DNA of 64,000 nucleotides from Chalciporus piperatus. Lineage: Eukaryota; Basidiomycota; Agaricomycetes; Boletales; Boletaceae. The notes under the pieces were generated by a model. The model was not told the origin of the DNA, made no database searches, and saw nothing but the letters and a program-made list of their open reading frames with translations. Both the position numbers and the translations under genes were made by a program. The DNA lies in NCBI GenBank assembly GCA_038093975.1, contig JBBPTG010000099.1, positions 1-64,000 of the forward strand. Reading direction: 5' to 3'. Of this stretch, positions 37,101 to 50,000 are shown one piece after another. Position 1 is the first letter of the stretch, and each line of letters starts with the position of its first letter.

Positions 37101-38709
37101 GAAGGCTCGGTGAAGCGCTGTCTCTACTTAACGTCAAGTCGGAAGAGATACAGCGGCTTGAGCGCGAACTGGATAGTGCGCGCAAAACCGTTCAGGGACT
37201 CGAGGGCGACCTCGCCGAAAGTCGACGATCTCCGAAACCGAGTGAAGCCGACGTCGCCGCCTGGGAGGCGGAACGCAACGATTGGCTCAAGGCGCGGGAA
37301 ATTCTTGAGGCGCAGGTGGCTGTGCATGTCAAAGACGCCGAAAAGGAGAGAGCAGACCGGTTGGCGTTGGAAGCTGAACGTGCCACCTGGGTAAAGGAGC
37401 GTGAGGAGTTGGTCGACAAGATGGCGCAACAATCGGAGGAGCTCTCTGTACTCGCGAAGATACGCCGTCAACAGGAGTTGAACTGGGAAAGCGAGCGGGC
37501 GGAGGAGAAAGCGAACTGGGAACTCGAGCGTGCGGGATTGGCCGTCTTGGCAAAGGAGCGTGAGGAGTTGGCCGACAAGATGGCGCAACAATCGGAGGAG
37601 CTCTCTGTACTCGCGAAGATACGCCGTCAACAGGAGTTGAAGTGGGAAAGCGAGCGTGAGGAGTTGGCCGACAAGATGGCGCAACAATCGGAGGAGCTCT
37701 CCGTACTCGCGAAGATACGCGGTGAACAGGACCAGCATCGGTTGAAGTGGGAAAGTGAGTGGGCGGAGGAGAAAGCGAACTGGGAACTCGAGCGTGCGGG
37801 ATTGAAGGAAAAGCAAGAGATGTCGACGCGTTCTGTGGATGAATTGACGGGCAAGGTCGAGTCGTTGATGGGTGCCAAGGTTTCCGCTGAGAAGGATCGA
37901 GATTTCTTCCGCGAACAGTATGCGCAGGCGTCTGGGTTCGTTGGTTCTGTTCGTGAAGAGAACCTCGAGCTCGAGAAGAGGGTGAAGATTGCTGAGGGCC
38001 AGGCACGAGAAGGGGTCGAGGGGATCAAGGCACTCTTCGAGGTAATCCTATCCCGTCAACTCTCGCTCGTTTCGATGTATTGATGCATGCTCAGGGCCGT
38101 GTCAAAGCTCTTCAACTCGATATAGATCGTTGGAAGGGGCTCACGGAACTCCTACAAGAAAAGGATCGTCGAACAAACGACGAGCTTCGGTCCCGAGCTG
38201 CTCAAGCACCCGAGCTTGAAGAGCTTTGCGGACGCCTCACCGAGGAAAATAATTCCCTCGAGGCTGATCTTCGACAGCTTGGTCAAGCGCAGCGACGTAC
38301 TGTCACCCAGAGGAACAAACTCTATTTCGAGATTCTGATGCTCAAGAAAGAAAGGGCCTCTCTCAAGTCGAAGATCTCACAGGCAATCAAGATGGTCGGA
38401 AGTAGCACCCAGGGAACTGCGACTCTCTCACAAACCGCCCTTGCGGTCGAGGATACGGAAATAGATCCTAATGACATGGAGATCCTACCAGATCCCGTAT
38501 CCCAGGCGTCGCAGGGTAGCCAAGATGAGGCTGCGTTGTTTCCGTGTATGTGGCGTCCCCAATGGAGGGATCAGTGTCAACAAATCTTTGATACCAAGGA
38601 GGTGTGTCGTGTTCGACCCTGGAAATTCGCTCATAGATTGGCTGACGACAACATGTAGGATCTGGAAAGACACCTCCAGGAGCATTTTCGTGATTTGGCG
38701 ACGCCATAG
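34182..38709 (+). CDS. Chromodomain protein with AT-hook, coiled coil and C-terminal C2H2-like finger (1,383 aa)
   Basis: Exons 34182-34455, 34601-36774, 36840-37028, 37085-38041, 38095-38601 and 38659-38709 sum to 1,384 codons. Residues 29-87 form a chromodomain (EVLWEVQEITAERGKQYKVK, WAGLDTATGKPWAQSW). The first splice creates KKKRGRPSTK, an AT-hook core. About 700 disordered residues rich in Ser, Pro, Lys and acidic patches follow, with repeated PPPKK/KRKRQS blocks and nuclear-localisation-like clusters. From about residue 880 to 1,300 is a long coiled coil with internal repeats. The C-terminus has CMWRPQWRDQC...HLQEH, a Cys2His2-like finger completed only by the 16-codon last exon. The parts point to nucleosome and AT-rich DNA binding with self-association, as in a chromatin scaffold. 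The exact function is unknown. It is divergent from the giant gene across 667 bp. Confidence 0.85.
37395..37800 (+). repeat. Internal tandem repeats in the coiled-coil exon
   Basis: Three near-identical blocks encode KMAQQSEELSVLAKIR, beginning near 37419, 37578 and 37674. Flanking ELERAGL and WESE segments are also duplicated. At DNA level GATGGCGCAACAATCGGAGG recurs exactly. Spacings of about 159 and 96 bp are multiples of three, so the frame is kept. Confidence 0.85.
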
Positions 38710-39171
38710 CTCCCGTCTCCCTTCGACTTCGCATCACCCTGCTGTTTTCCTGTGTCGCTTGTATTTGATGCCCGTGGCTTACCTTCTTGGTTTATGTTGT
38801 ATGTATGTTTAAAAATACATGACGCACTACAAACGCACTGCCTAGAGGAAATTCTTGATGCTCGATCTGGCTCGGATGTCAGCATTACCCGGTGCAATTC
38901 GGCATTTGAACGGGGTGGGCCGCATGTCCAGTCCGTTACTGCAAGGTATAAGCATGTATACTTACAGGGGTGTTCACCGGAATCTCTCTGCCTTTGTCAT
39001 CCAACGCCTTCTCAATCTTGAATCCCCAGAGCAATTGCGCGATGGTGATCAATGTCCCTTGTTCGGCCAATCCCTGACTACTGCATAAGTGTCGCCCCCC
39101 ACCTGAAAGTCATATACCCTCGTTCATTGGGGAAAGAGGGAACGGACGATTGGTCAGTAGTCGCTCTTCTG
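38710..39171. other. Intergenic, no gene seen
   Basis: 3' flank of the chromodomain gene. No coding sequence or strong repeat found. Confidence 0.4.
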
Positions 39172-39252
39172 CATTACATCGCTTTCTTTCGTGGGGGAAC
39201 TTCAAGATCCAAAATATCGGCGCATGATGCGCAACACGTACCCACTTCAACC
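39172..39252 (+). pseudogene. Relic of a MYND-family gene 3' end
   Basis: The sequence GGGGGAACTTCAAGATCCAA to CGTACCCACTTC closely matches the 3' coding end of MYND copy e (complement of 58003-58080). In the family frame it reads LQDPKYRRMMRNTYPL. It stands alone, with nothing else of the gene, directly upstream of MYND copy a. It probably marks a recombination or deletion junction in an older tandem array. Confidence 0.7.
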
Positions 39253-39437
39253 CAGCCTGGTTTACAATTGCAGCGGCGAGGATATTCTTGCCAAGTTGTC
39301 AATTGATATCCTCGATCGAGAAAAGTTGCAATTGCCAACTTGGTCGACTCGGACGCAGGGCCCGGATCCACTTTCATAGATTGAGTTACTTGGGCGCCAA
39401 TGCCATCGTAGTCTTCCCATCCATCGCATCCATCGCC

Positions 39438-40655
39438 ATGGCCCGGACATGCCACACGTGTAAGGGCCACCCAGACAACAACGAAAACCTCAAGCGTTGT
39501 ACCGGCTGTCAAAAAGTCTTCTACTGCTCAACAGAATGTCAGAAGGATGATTGGATTCGTCATATATTCGACTGCAAACCACGCCGTCCCATCACCACCG
39601 CCGACTACCTTGCGTTAGCAGTTCACGACAACGTGTTTCCTGAGGACCGGCAGACCTGTGAAGATTACGGGTTTAATCGCTCAATCACCTCAGAGGATCA
39701 GGGCAATGTGCTCGGTTTGTACATTGGTATGTTTGGTGCCTGGACCTACCTAGGTGGATCTTGCTCAATATGCATGTAGGCCTTATCAAATACTTGGATA
39801 TTCCATCCAAGACCATCCACAACTGGCGGGTTGGTGGAGTCCTGGTGGAAGGGATAAAAGCTGCCTATTCCACGATCCCAGAACCTCTAAGAGACGAACA
39901 CTTTTCGTGGTTCGTGCAAAACGAGAACTTGATTTCAGGCAAGCCTTCCGAGTCGTCTGGTCAGACGTTACGCGATCACGGAGGTGCCATGCTGTTGCGC
40001 GCCTGGAGATTCATAGGAGGCAGCGAAAGAGATTCTGTCAAGGAGATCAACGCTGCCATCGCACGGAAAACTCCCCAGGAACGGGACTGCCTTTCGCTCT
40101 ACACTCTCCTTTTATCAAATTGGCATCCACGTCCAGAACTTGACCTCTGGGTCGACTTCGGTTTTGCATCATACAGGTCGCAGGAAGAAGAAATGGAATT
40201 GGGTGGGCAGTACGAAGAGTTGATCAAGAGGTGCTCGTTTAAGGAGTTCTGCGACGCGTACCACCCTGTACCACCATGGTGGCTTGCTCGACCTCTTCCG
40301 TTCCAAAGGACTGCAGCTGTCTGCCAATCGCTACCTCCAGGACATCCTCACTGGGCGCGGAGGCTGGCCTAAGACAGTGTGGCACCTCAAGCAGTTTACG
40401 CGAGTCGATGAGACCGAGATGATGCCTTCGATTATCGTGGATTATGGTTTCATGAACTGCAAGGACGATTCCGAGAGGCGGCAGCTCAAGAGGGTGTACA
40501 AGGCTTTCTTCGAGACCCACGATGGAGATCCGTTGGCACTTCACGAGGCTTGCAGGCAAGGGAACATACATGGATTTCTTTCCGGGGTCGTGAAGGGTCT
40601 TCGAGATCCAAAGTTCCAACGCCTCATGAAAAACTCATACCCTCCAAAGATTTGA
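39438..40655 (+). pseudogene. MYND-finger gene, copy a, frameshifted
   Basis: Exon 1 (39438-39726) encodes an intact MYND zinc finger (CHTC, CTGC, CSTEC, HIFDC), followed by TTADYLALAVHDNVFPED. A 53-nt intron leads to exon 2, which aligns well with copy d. At 40266-40275 ten extra bases (CTGTACCACC, partly repeating the preceding TACCACC) shift the frame, and translation then stops at about 40372. The remaining 280 bp still encode the family C-terminus in the shifted frame (GGLLDLFRSKGLQL ... GFLSGVVKGLRDPKF), ending at 40655. A truncated protein of about 293 residues with a working finger could still be made. MYND fingers bind Pro-rich partner motifs. The 300-residue C-terminal part is an unnamed fungal domain. 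Its upstream region matches that of copy d. Confidence 0.8.
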
Positions 40656-41116
40656 CTGTCGAATCGTCCCTAATTTTTATTGCTTACTCTTGCAATCTTC
40701 GTTCGCTATATTGGCACTTTGGTATACCGTTTAGTAGTATGCACTTGCAGGAACTGATGTTGTAGTAGTCATCCTCGGTGGGAGCATGAGGCTGCCACCG
40801 CCTGTGAAGGCGACAGATCGCCATCGGTAAATGTCATTGACAATGCATTGACATAAGTTGGAGCCATCCTCACAGCTTAGTCTAAGATCTAGATTTCAAA
40901 GACTAGTACTGATATGATATAGGCACATTTGGAGTTGATTGTGGTGAGTTGTATTATCGCGATATCGATATCACTGGATGCACCTCGGGATGTGTCTGAG
41001 TTGATGGCGCTTTTCGAAATGACACAGAAGTTCAAGGTTGGGGTATACGTACTTATTGCAACGATAGCATAGAGATAAATCAAGCAGTCATATGGAAGCT
41101 CGACGTGAGTGGTGCA
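40656..41116. other. Convergent intergenic region
   Basis: Holds the 3' flanks of MYND copy a and the FunK1 kinase gene. The first 80 bp (GAATCGTCCCTA, GCAATCTTCGTTCGCTATAT) match the 3' flank of copy b, so the duplicated unit extends past the coding region. No gene seen. Confidence 0.5.
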
Positions 41117-43596
41117 CTAGCACCCACGACGACGTTTTGCACTGGGCTCGGTAGTCGGACTTGATGCGCGACGCTTCCGAGTCGAACCCCCCGATGAACA
41201 TTTCGAGTTGGCAGACTGACTCTGTGAAGTCAACAGCCGGTTCATCCTCGGTTGCTCCTGGAACTCCGTTATCAACCCTGCGGAAGGTGGGTAAACAGTT
41301 TCGTCAGCCCCGTCGTCCTCCGGCCAACCAGCTTCGGCCAAAGCATCCTCAATGGCGTCGAGGAACCATGTCGAAGACTTGAGGTGTTCCATAGCTTCAT
41401 CATAGTGTTTGATCATAAACTTCAGGCTCAATAACGTTAGTTCATCGTCCGAGTTCTTTGCAGGCTTGCTCAGCCTGAATGCGGCGTCTGCGGGGGGAGG
41501 TCGGGAATACAATCTGCGGAATGGTTCACAGAGAGTCGACAAAAGATCAGACAGCGGGGTGGGTTGCGTGAACTCGAAGTCGTCAGCAGGGTAGATGCCT
41601 GCACCGAGTACCAGTGCTTTGATATGTGCCTTTTCTTGGTAATGCGCACCATCGAACATCTGCATATAGCAGCAAGCCCGAGCTTCGGGGCAAAATTCCT
41701 CGGTGAAAGGAACAAGTCGAAGGATGAGCCATCCGATCACGTGGATGAAGGATTCGATATCGTTGGAGAGTGTGTGCATCTTGCGAGGGTCCCTCAAGAG
41801 AGCCGCTGACATGAACTGCATTGTGCCCTGTACATTATAAGGCAACGTGAGCATGCGAACACCTGACTTCCACCAGCTCAAATGGACTTACCGCGCAATC
41901 ATATTGTTGGGCTCCGACTTCGTCACGCAGCTTCCCCATTTCCCAGTCGATTAACAAGCCATACCCGTCATTTGTAATGAGGATGTTGCCAATGCTGATG
42001 TCTCGATGCAGGATTAACACGATTTCATACGCGTACCAATGAGCTGATCATGCGCACGTCAGCGAAACCCCAATTCCAAGACGAATATCACAAACACACC
42101 TTGCATAGATGGCTTGAACGAGTTCTTTGGTGCATTTGAACCCGGTGAGCGGACGTCCGACGACGCCGAGAACAAGCCTGTAATGTTGGAAGGGCTTCAC
42201 GGTGACGGTGACGCACAACCAGTCGGCGTCGCGGAAGTTTTGTGTTTGCGTCATGCCTCCTGGTACATCACCGCCAGCGACGTGCTTCGGGATGTTGGGG
42301 GTCTTTTTCTCGTGGAGTAACTCATATATCTCGTGTTCGCGCATCATCTTCAAGGTGGTGTTTGGATTGTTCGAGAGGAAAAGCCACGCGTCCTTCAAAT
42401 ACACAACACCTTCTCTGTCCCATGGAGATGCTTCTTCTGAGCCATGAGGAATCCCGGGCTCAGCATGAGTGGTAATATCCTCACACTGCGGTCCTTGGTG
42501 CGGAATGAAAAATATAGGAAGGGCGCGTGTACAACGAGCGACCAGCGGGTCCGAGTAGGGTGGTGGGAAAGGGCCATAGCCGCGACCCTTCCCAGACAGG
42601 CCAGGTAGATCATACTCGCACAACGGAGTTTCTGCACTGTCGAGGGCGAGCCCCTTCCTAACACGCTGAGCGACATCTGAGGTAAGGTCGGCTGGCCGAA
42701 CTGACATGTCATAACCGCGTTGGGCATCTGAGAGATGAGAGAATCTCCAAAGAAACGAGGCCATGACATCTGGATGTTGATGGAAGTCGAACGCAGCTGT
42801 GACGATGGTTCCAGCTTGGTCCCATCGGAGAAAACGAGCGTGATTGTCGGTGATGAAGATGGAGAATGAGAAATGACGGAATTGGCGGGCGTGGTGGGTG
42901 ACAGCGTAGCTTATAAGCTGGCCACGCGCCCCTCGGGCACCTTTTGTCTCTGGCGTGAAAGTGGTTTGCTCATCAGACGCGCCAGCAGATAGTTGTTCAG
43001 GACCTCGGAAGGGCAGTTCGCTCGTGTTCCCTTTGAATTCTACCCATAACTCCATCTGCGAAAAGTTGGTGCCACTGTGCACTTGATCACCTGCACGATA
43101 CAGAGAGACATCCGGTTTGAGCTTCTTAGCTGCGTCGGCCCTGTTGCCGGCGTCAACGGCGACGAAACCAGGCATCCAGCTTTCTATGGCACGGATCTGC
43201 AAAGTGGATCTGCTCAACAACACCGCGACGAGATATGAACGGATGGGTCCTTACGAAGGGGGTGTAGCGATTGCTTTCTGACGACTGGCTGAGCATTTGT
43301 TGGAAAGGATCCTTGGGAAGTGATGGACATTGCCCCGAGGCGGAGGCAACGGGAAGGAATTCATCGAGAAAGTCGTTGACGGGCATTGGGCCCACCCAGT
43401 GACCGGTCATCTCGAGTGAGAGTGTGATTCTGATCTTGTTGAGGTCTTCAGGGACCTCAGACGCAAACGGCGCGTGTCCAGCGTGCTTTTTCATCACTGG
43501 CGGTGATTCGGTCTGCGAGAGTGACGCGAGTTGTGCTTTCTCGTCGCGAGTCGCGCTAGAAAGGGGAAGGGTTTCTCCCCCGTGAAGTGAGGACAT
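41117..43596 (-). CDS. FunK1-type fungal protein kinase (767 aa)
   Basis: Exons 43596-43255, 43196-42098, 42043-41892 and 41827-41117 sum to 768 codons. The N-terminal 350 residues are the FunK1-specific part, with KPDVSLY, ELWVEFKGNTSELPF, RGQLISYAVTHHARQFRHFSF and FLRWDQAGTIVTAAFDF. The kinase core has VVYLKDAW, the catalytic loop LHRDISIGNILI and, in place of DFG, LIDWEMGK. GTMQFMSAALL and ESFIHVIGWL follow, both usual for FunK1. The C-terminus is basic (TRKRRA ... SAKRRRGC), a likely nuclear signal. FunK1 kinases are greatly expanded in agaricomycetes, with no settled substrate. HRD and the metal-binding Asp are kept, so activity is plausible. The second intron donor (after AAGGT) is inferred from frame. 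Confidence 0.85.
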
Positions 43597-44091
43597 GTTT
43601 AGCGCGGAAAGGTTGGGAAAGGGGAGAGTGACCGTTGGATTGGGAGGCTCTCCGAGTCGGTCTATTTATTCTCTGAGACAATCGACTATAGAGTCCACAC
43701 ATGTCAGACTCTGTGGAGTGGCATTGTTCTACTAACCTGGGATTCCTTTCTCTCTTTCTTCGTGCTGTGGAGGGCACGAGGTTGTGGATTTGACCAGAAT
43801 GTGAACTCGCTGCGAGAGCATTTAAATTATATTAGCCTGCCAGGCAAGTCCAGTGGCACTTTGACATGTCGGTCGCGTGGCAGATTCGTCATTCCAAGGG
43901 GTGGTCGCGTACCGCGTTTTGGTCAGGTGACATTTTTAACCAACCGGCGAGTCCCCGGTCCGTGGGTAGTATGCCTCCTCCCGATTACTGACTGGTTCGC
44001 AACGAGACAGGCCGCTCAGTCGAATGAGTATCACGATTGGAGTGGACTGCCCAACTATACAAACATTGTTACTTCACAAGATAGGTATCTT
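43597..44091. other. Intergenic between two minus-strand genes
   Basis: Upstream region of the FunK1 gene and 3' flank of the BEACH gene. No coding sequence or repeat recognised. Confidence 0.4.
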
Positions 44092-47000
44092 TCACTCGGG
44101 AACTACCCAGCGGACCACTTTCCCTGCAGAATCACCGACCCACAAAGTCTCCCTATACAAAAAGGGTTATCTTAGACATGGAACTGGAAGAGAAGGAAGT
44201 AAGACCCACCCAACGAATTTGACACATGTCACAGACGCAGACGTAGGCTTCTCAGCTTCCAAATCACGGACCTTCAGGAAGCCCCACTGAGCCCGAGAGC
44301 CCTGGGGAGTGTCTTCAGCACTCCAGGTATATAGTGCAGCTGATCCATCTGCGTGTCCGGTTGCGATGATGCCTAGATGAGAATACTCTCGTTCATGGAA
44401 AGCGATAGATGTCACATAAGGTGACGGCGAGCCCAGCACGCTCGTTGTGAGATCCAGTCTCGCAATGGGCCGTGCATTGATGGTATGTAGCCACAATGAG
44501 CCCAAGGAAGATGTCGCGACGTAACCCTTGAAACAAGAATAAGATGATAGAAATGACGGATTAGATGGTTGAAACTCACCGTAGATTCGTTGATTGCAAT
44601 TGAATGTATAGCTGAAGTTTCAATCGAACTGCCAGCATGCCAGATCGATCGAACGTATAACCCTCTGTTGAGATCCCACAGGATCGCGCTCCCGTCTTGG
44701 CTCCCGCTGACTGCTAATGACCAGGCCCTAGATACGCTGACGCAAATAATAGGACCGCTATGTTTGCGCAGAAGGTAGACGAGTGACAGCGAGGGTTCAT
44801 GACCTTTTCGGGACTTGGATGTCGTCGAGCCCACAAAGGGCGATGTCGTCGGGGGAGGTGCATGGTTTAGGCGCCAGACACGCACCAAGGAGTCGCTTGA
44901 GCCAGTCACGAGAGTGTCCTGGTCCGCAAACACGGCACAAGTAGGAGAAGTAGCTTCGATCGTTTGTAAAACCTAAGAGAGAACACTATCAGTCCTCTCC
45001 GGGACTCAGCGGTTTGGGGTTTACCGTAGCGTGATGGAGCACTCTCAAAGTACCGTCTTTCCCCCATTGTATTTGTTCATCGGGTCGAGATTGGGGCGAA
45101 AGTAGACCTTCAGGCATAGGGAATACGTTTCCATTGTCGTCCTTCGTAATACACGCCACAGGTCCGTCCAGTGCCACTTTGATGCTATGAGTATCTATCA
45201 TTTTGATAAACGTAACAGCTCACATTTTAGTGGCCTAGGGTCTCGGGACAACGCCAGTGCATCCTCCGGGACTCCGCGGGGGGTGTGCACAGGGAGGCTG
45301 AGTATACCCTGCAGGTTCCTCGGCGGATGAGGCGACGAGAAAAGCTTGCGAGGCGTCTGACCAACTACGCATCGCGTCAATTCATGTCAATATTCAGAAA
45401 GTGAACATGATCACAGTTGTGAATGATCCCAATCGTGGCTTCTCGTTCAAGGGGGTCTTTGATATTGTCCAGGTCTGTGGGAATGATGAGCATGGCTCTC
45501 GCTCATAATTTCGGGAAAGAACCTTACCTATCGCTCCCTCGTAGCTGAGCGGATGAAAGACGTTGAGGGAATCGACGTCGCGCTGCTTGCAGCCCCAAAT
45601 CAGGTCGATCCACGCTGGCAAGTTCTCGCTAATGTAGCGACTCTCCAAGGCCTTCAGAGGGGTCGGGATGAGCGAATAAGTAAAACCAGCTGCAACAATC
45701 GCAGTACTGACTTGGCGATGCATATGTACGAACAAGAGCGGGTCTCCCTTGGCCCATGGGGGCAGCTTCACGTCGTTAATCTTCTCTCCTGCAGTTTGCG
45801 AAAAACCGAAGTCGAGGTGGGAGAGATTCTCAAGGAATCTAGCCGCATGGATCAGATTGTTGTTACAATCGCCAGGATCGACTCACTCTGGACACGTGAA
45901 GAACTCGGGAATAAGTTCTCGAACGTCTCCTCTCTTGTCTTTCGAAGCTGAGAGATACGTCCTTGCCATATCACTATACACAGTGATCAGCAATAACGTG
46001 AGGACAAAGCCCGTCCCACACACATGAAAAGTCTATCCGGAATGTCCCAATCTCCGCCCTACAAAGAGAAGAAGATTAGTGAGTCTGTTTCTAAGGCCGA
46101 AGCATACCTGTAGGGTTTTGAACATGTTCGTGAATGGTGCGATGCGGATCAAGAAATGGCAAACGATCATTGATCTGTGACAGACAAGGTCATTCACCAG
46201 CACGAGGAAGTCTTATAAGTGGGCCTACGAGCTAAAATGAGTACCGTAGTGAAATGGCATCTCTCCAACGCTTTTCAGATTGGTATACCGACTTTGAGCA
46301 ATCTCACATCGCTCGGGTGTCAGGGCGCCCATTGGTTTAGAAAGGCTACGGGGGGGATGGTGAGCGTGGAAACCAGAAAGTATGCAAGGAAGCGTACTCT
46401 CGGAATGAGTTGAGCGAGGACAAGTCCAGAATGTCTGAGGTATAATCCTGCAAAACCCAGGCTTTCGAACCCGAATCAGCGCAATGCTGACATGAAACCA
46501 AGCAGGAAACGTACGAAAAACGGGATACTGTGTTGCATCGCTGGGAGTGCGTCCGGACAGTTGGTTCAAGATACTGAGATAGGCATACTACCCGTACACA
46601 GTCGGCATGGATACGATAAGAGGGGACCGATGTACTTACATTGCTGATCTCTCTATTCTGCCATTGCCGCTGAGCTGTTGTCAGCGCCTTGTCATGGGAA
46701 GTGGATGTTGCTCTACCCTTTGACATCATGCTCATCTCGCGGAGCACTAGCCCAAGGGTCGATATGTGCACGGGTACGGAATGTCGAGTTATGATTGCCT
46801 GTAGCCTCTGAGAGATATCATGGCGATGTGCACCGTCTAAGAAGACGGCTAACATCGTTCGACTGTCCTTGAAGAAGATCTCCAGCCTGATGGTCTCCAT
46901 TGAGCCCACGTTCAACGAACAAAGTTGTGAACTCACGCGACATCTCTGAACAAGAATGACTTGTTTGAAAAACCGGCGATTTGTTCGAGTGTCCTGCGCC

Positions 47001-50000
47001 TCAATAAGTGTCGCACATACATACTGGAGAATGCTCAGCTCACCACCGCCGAGCTCTTTGAGGGGTTCGCAGATGCGGTGTACTCCCCGCAACGAAGAAC
47101 AACCCCTTTGGTGCATCGACCGCATCGATCAATTCACCAACATCGTTCTCAATCAATCCATCCAATATATAAAGGTGAGTACGGCCGAAAATAAGCAGCC
47201 CAGCTGAGAAAAGGTTAGGGATACCAATAACTCCGCAAAGCCTGAGCTTACGTACGATAGGAATCAACCCCAGAGATACGGGATATCGTGCTAACCGCCT
47301 CGATGATGTCCCCTGGTTCGAGTTCATGCCTGACCCTGCGATGTTTGTCCTCCGCGATTTCGTCCATCAGGGCGTTGCCGTTGTCCTCAGAGAACCCATC
47401 CGTGTCGTCTTTGATTGAACCGTCTGTTTGCAAGGTCGATGAAGCTTCGGGATCTCTCTCGGCGGTCATCGTCGTCGAACTACTTGTCTCTGGATGATGA
47501 ATAGCAGACGGCGTTTCGAAGAATGGCTCCAGTTTGTTGCTACATGAGCCTTGGTTAGAGAAAGAAGTGGGATGCTGCGAGTCGAACTCACCGTGTTCGA
47601 TGAGGGCCTTCGGTTTCGTCTAATCTCCAAGTCCGTTCAGGTCCAAGATGGGACCACACGTCACGTTCCGTGGTTCCTCCCAGGATGCCTTCGCGAATCG
47701 TAGCAATACGTCGACGGCGCTCACGCCTGTAATGCGTGATGAGTCACGCAGTCCAGTACGACAGGTATACCACATCTTACGTGTCGATGAAACCTTTACG
47801 ATACCGTTCCCTCTCGGAAGCAGTGATCGTGTTTCTCCACTCTTCCAAACGACTGATGCTCTTCCGCAAGGTCTCTTCTTGAACAGATGCAAGTCTGCTT
47901 GATGAAGGCGTCAGCGTGGGGCTCGATGGCCGTGGTGACCCAGGTTTCGTGATATCCAGTATCTGTTGACCGGTCTATCAGCGTCGTCTTGAAGGAACAG
48001 TGCGCACGCCTACCTGTTGCTTCTGTGCTGATGATATGTGATTGCCCATCCCCACCAACAACCCGAGATGTGTCAGTTGTGTCGATACCTTCGGATCATC
48101 GTTGCCTGGCGAAGACGAGAGACACTCTAAGAGAATCTCCGTTGCGCTCTGAGATTTGAACAGTTGCCGGAACGCAGAGTGCGAGGTATGAAGATCAATC
48201 AAGTCGCCCAACATCCTCTCCACCACAACTTTCGATGGTCCTGAATCGAAACCAGGTCAGCAACAACCGCCGGCACATAAATCGAAGATTGACCTTGGAC
48301 ATCGGTATCCGAAACCGCCAGCAAACCTTGTCGAAGAGCGACCAAGATCACGCTCAACATTTGCGGACATTTCACCGTCTTCGAGTCGGCCTTTGATTGA
48401 TTGTCACCCTGGTTCGGATGTAACAGCACGTCGAGAGCAGCTTCGTGCAACGCATCGTTCCAAATAGGCGGAAGCACCTTCCTCAGCAACAGCCAACCGC
48501 TCGCCAGCTCAAATCTCTTGCCAAAAGAGGACGAGATCCCCAAACTGATGCTCATGATCGAGAGGATCTGACAAGCGACTCCAGGCGAGGGATCGGTTCC
48601 AAGCCACAACAAAGCGATGCGTGCAACCGGGAGGATTTCAGCAAACTTCATGTACATGCTTGGGATTCGAAAGAGAGATATGACTGCGTCCAGAACTTGT
48701 CGAACTTTCTCGTTGCTGTTGCTACCGATAGAGGACGTGCGTGGCGAAGGTGGCGAAACAGTTTCTACAAAGTATGGTCGCATGAGTCAGGTCACAAACG
48801 ACGAAGACGATACACATACCGGAGGTGATGTTTCCTGCGATATACGAGGCAATGGGCTTGATAGCGTCATTGGCAGAGAAGTTGGCTTGCATGACAACGC
48901 CCAGTGCGCTGATGACATGAGGAACCGTCTCCAGAGGGTACCACGACGATTGCAACGCAAACAACAGCTTGCGCACAACATTGCACTTCAACAACCGAGT
49001 CTTTGCGTTAAATTTCCTATATCGGCTGGCACGAAGGAGAAACGCAAAATGTTCGAGGTGAGCTCTCTGAATATCCGGGGTCGTCATCGACCAAAGTTCG
49101 AAATCGAGGGCGATGGTAGAGTACGCGATCGTATTGTTGACGGCGGAGACGCTGGGTAACAAGCGGTTAGACCCATGAAAGTCGATCGTGATGATCTCTT
49201 ACTCTGGTGATCGGAAGCTCAGTCCGAGAAACTCGAACAGGATCTCGAAGGAAGTCATGTTGACCAAGCGACTTTTATGGTGAAGGATACTAGCAAGGGC
49301 ATCGTAGCCAGCTACGATCCTCAATAGGTGAACAGAGCGCTGATTTGTTGTCCTTACCCATGCGTTCCATGTCTTCCGAGTTCTGCCAACAGTGCCGAAG
49401 GCTTTCACAGAGAATGGATATAGTCCGGGATAGCTCGTGGGGCGTCTTTCCAAACCCGATGAGAGGCGTCGCAAATAACTGGGCGAAATCTTACCTCCGC
49501 TAAAGATACCAAGCGAAGGGTCAACTGAGCTCCACCTATGCTCCATAATGACAGATCCAAAGGTCGACACGGGACAGCTAAGAGGGGTCCTACGATTGTG
49601 AGATTGGATTTGTCCGGCGTTCCAGAGCGAGGGTAAGTGTCCAATGGCAAAAAATCAGGAAGATCTTTCGGGACGAGTTTGCAGAGGATCGAGTCCTCAT
49701 TAACTAGGATTCCGTCTCTGATCGCTTTCTTGAGGGAGGTTTCTCCTGAAGTAGATCCCAAGCCGACCATTTTCATGTTCAGTGAGGTTGAAGCTTCGTA
49801 CGTGAGGAACCGAACGAGAGCCTTGTCCTGGAAGTTTCCTTCATACCTGGGTCCCAGATGATAAACAAATTTGGGCAATTCATCATCTACAATTCATCAG
49901 CAAGGGTAGATTCGAAGACGAGACGATTACCTAGTGGAGAAGACAAAAGATACGCCGACGCAATACACCAACTGGAAGTCTGATCTGGTGTGTTATCACC

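Noticed and set aside
37329..38006. Pro/Ser-rich minus-strand open frame of 225 codons
   Set aside because: It is the antisense shadow of the coiled-coil exon. Its apparent repeats mirror the sense-strand repeats.
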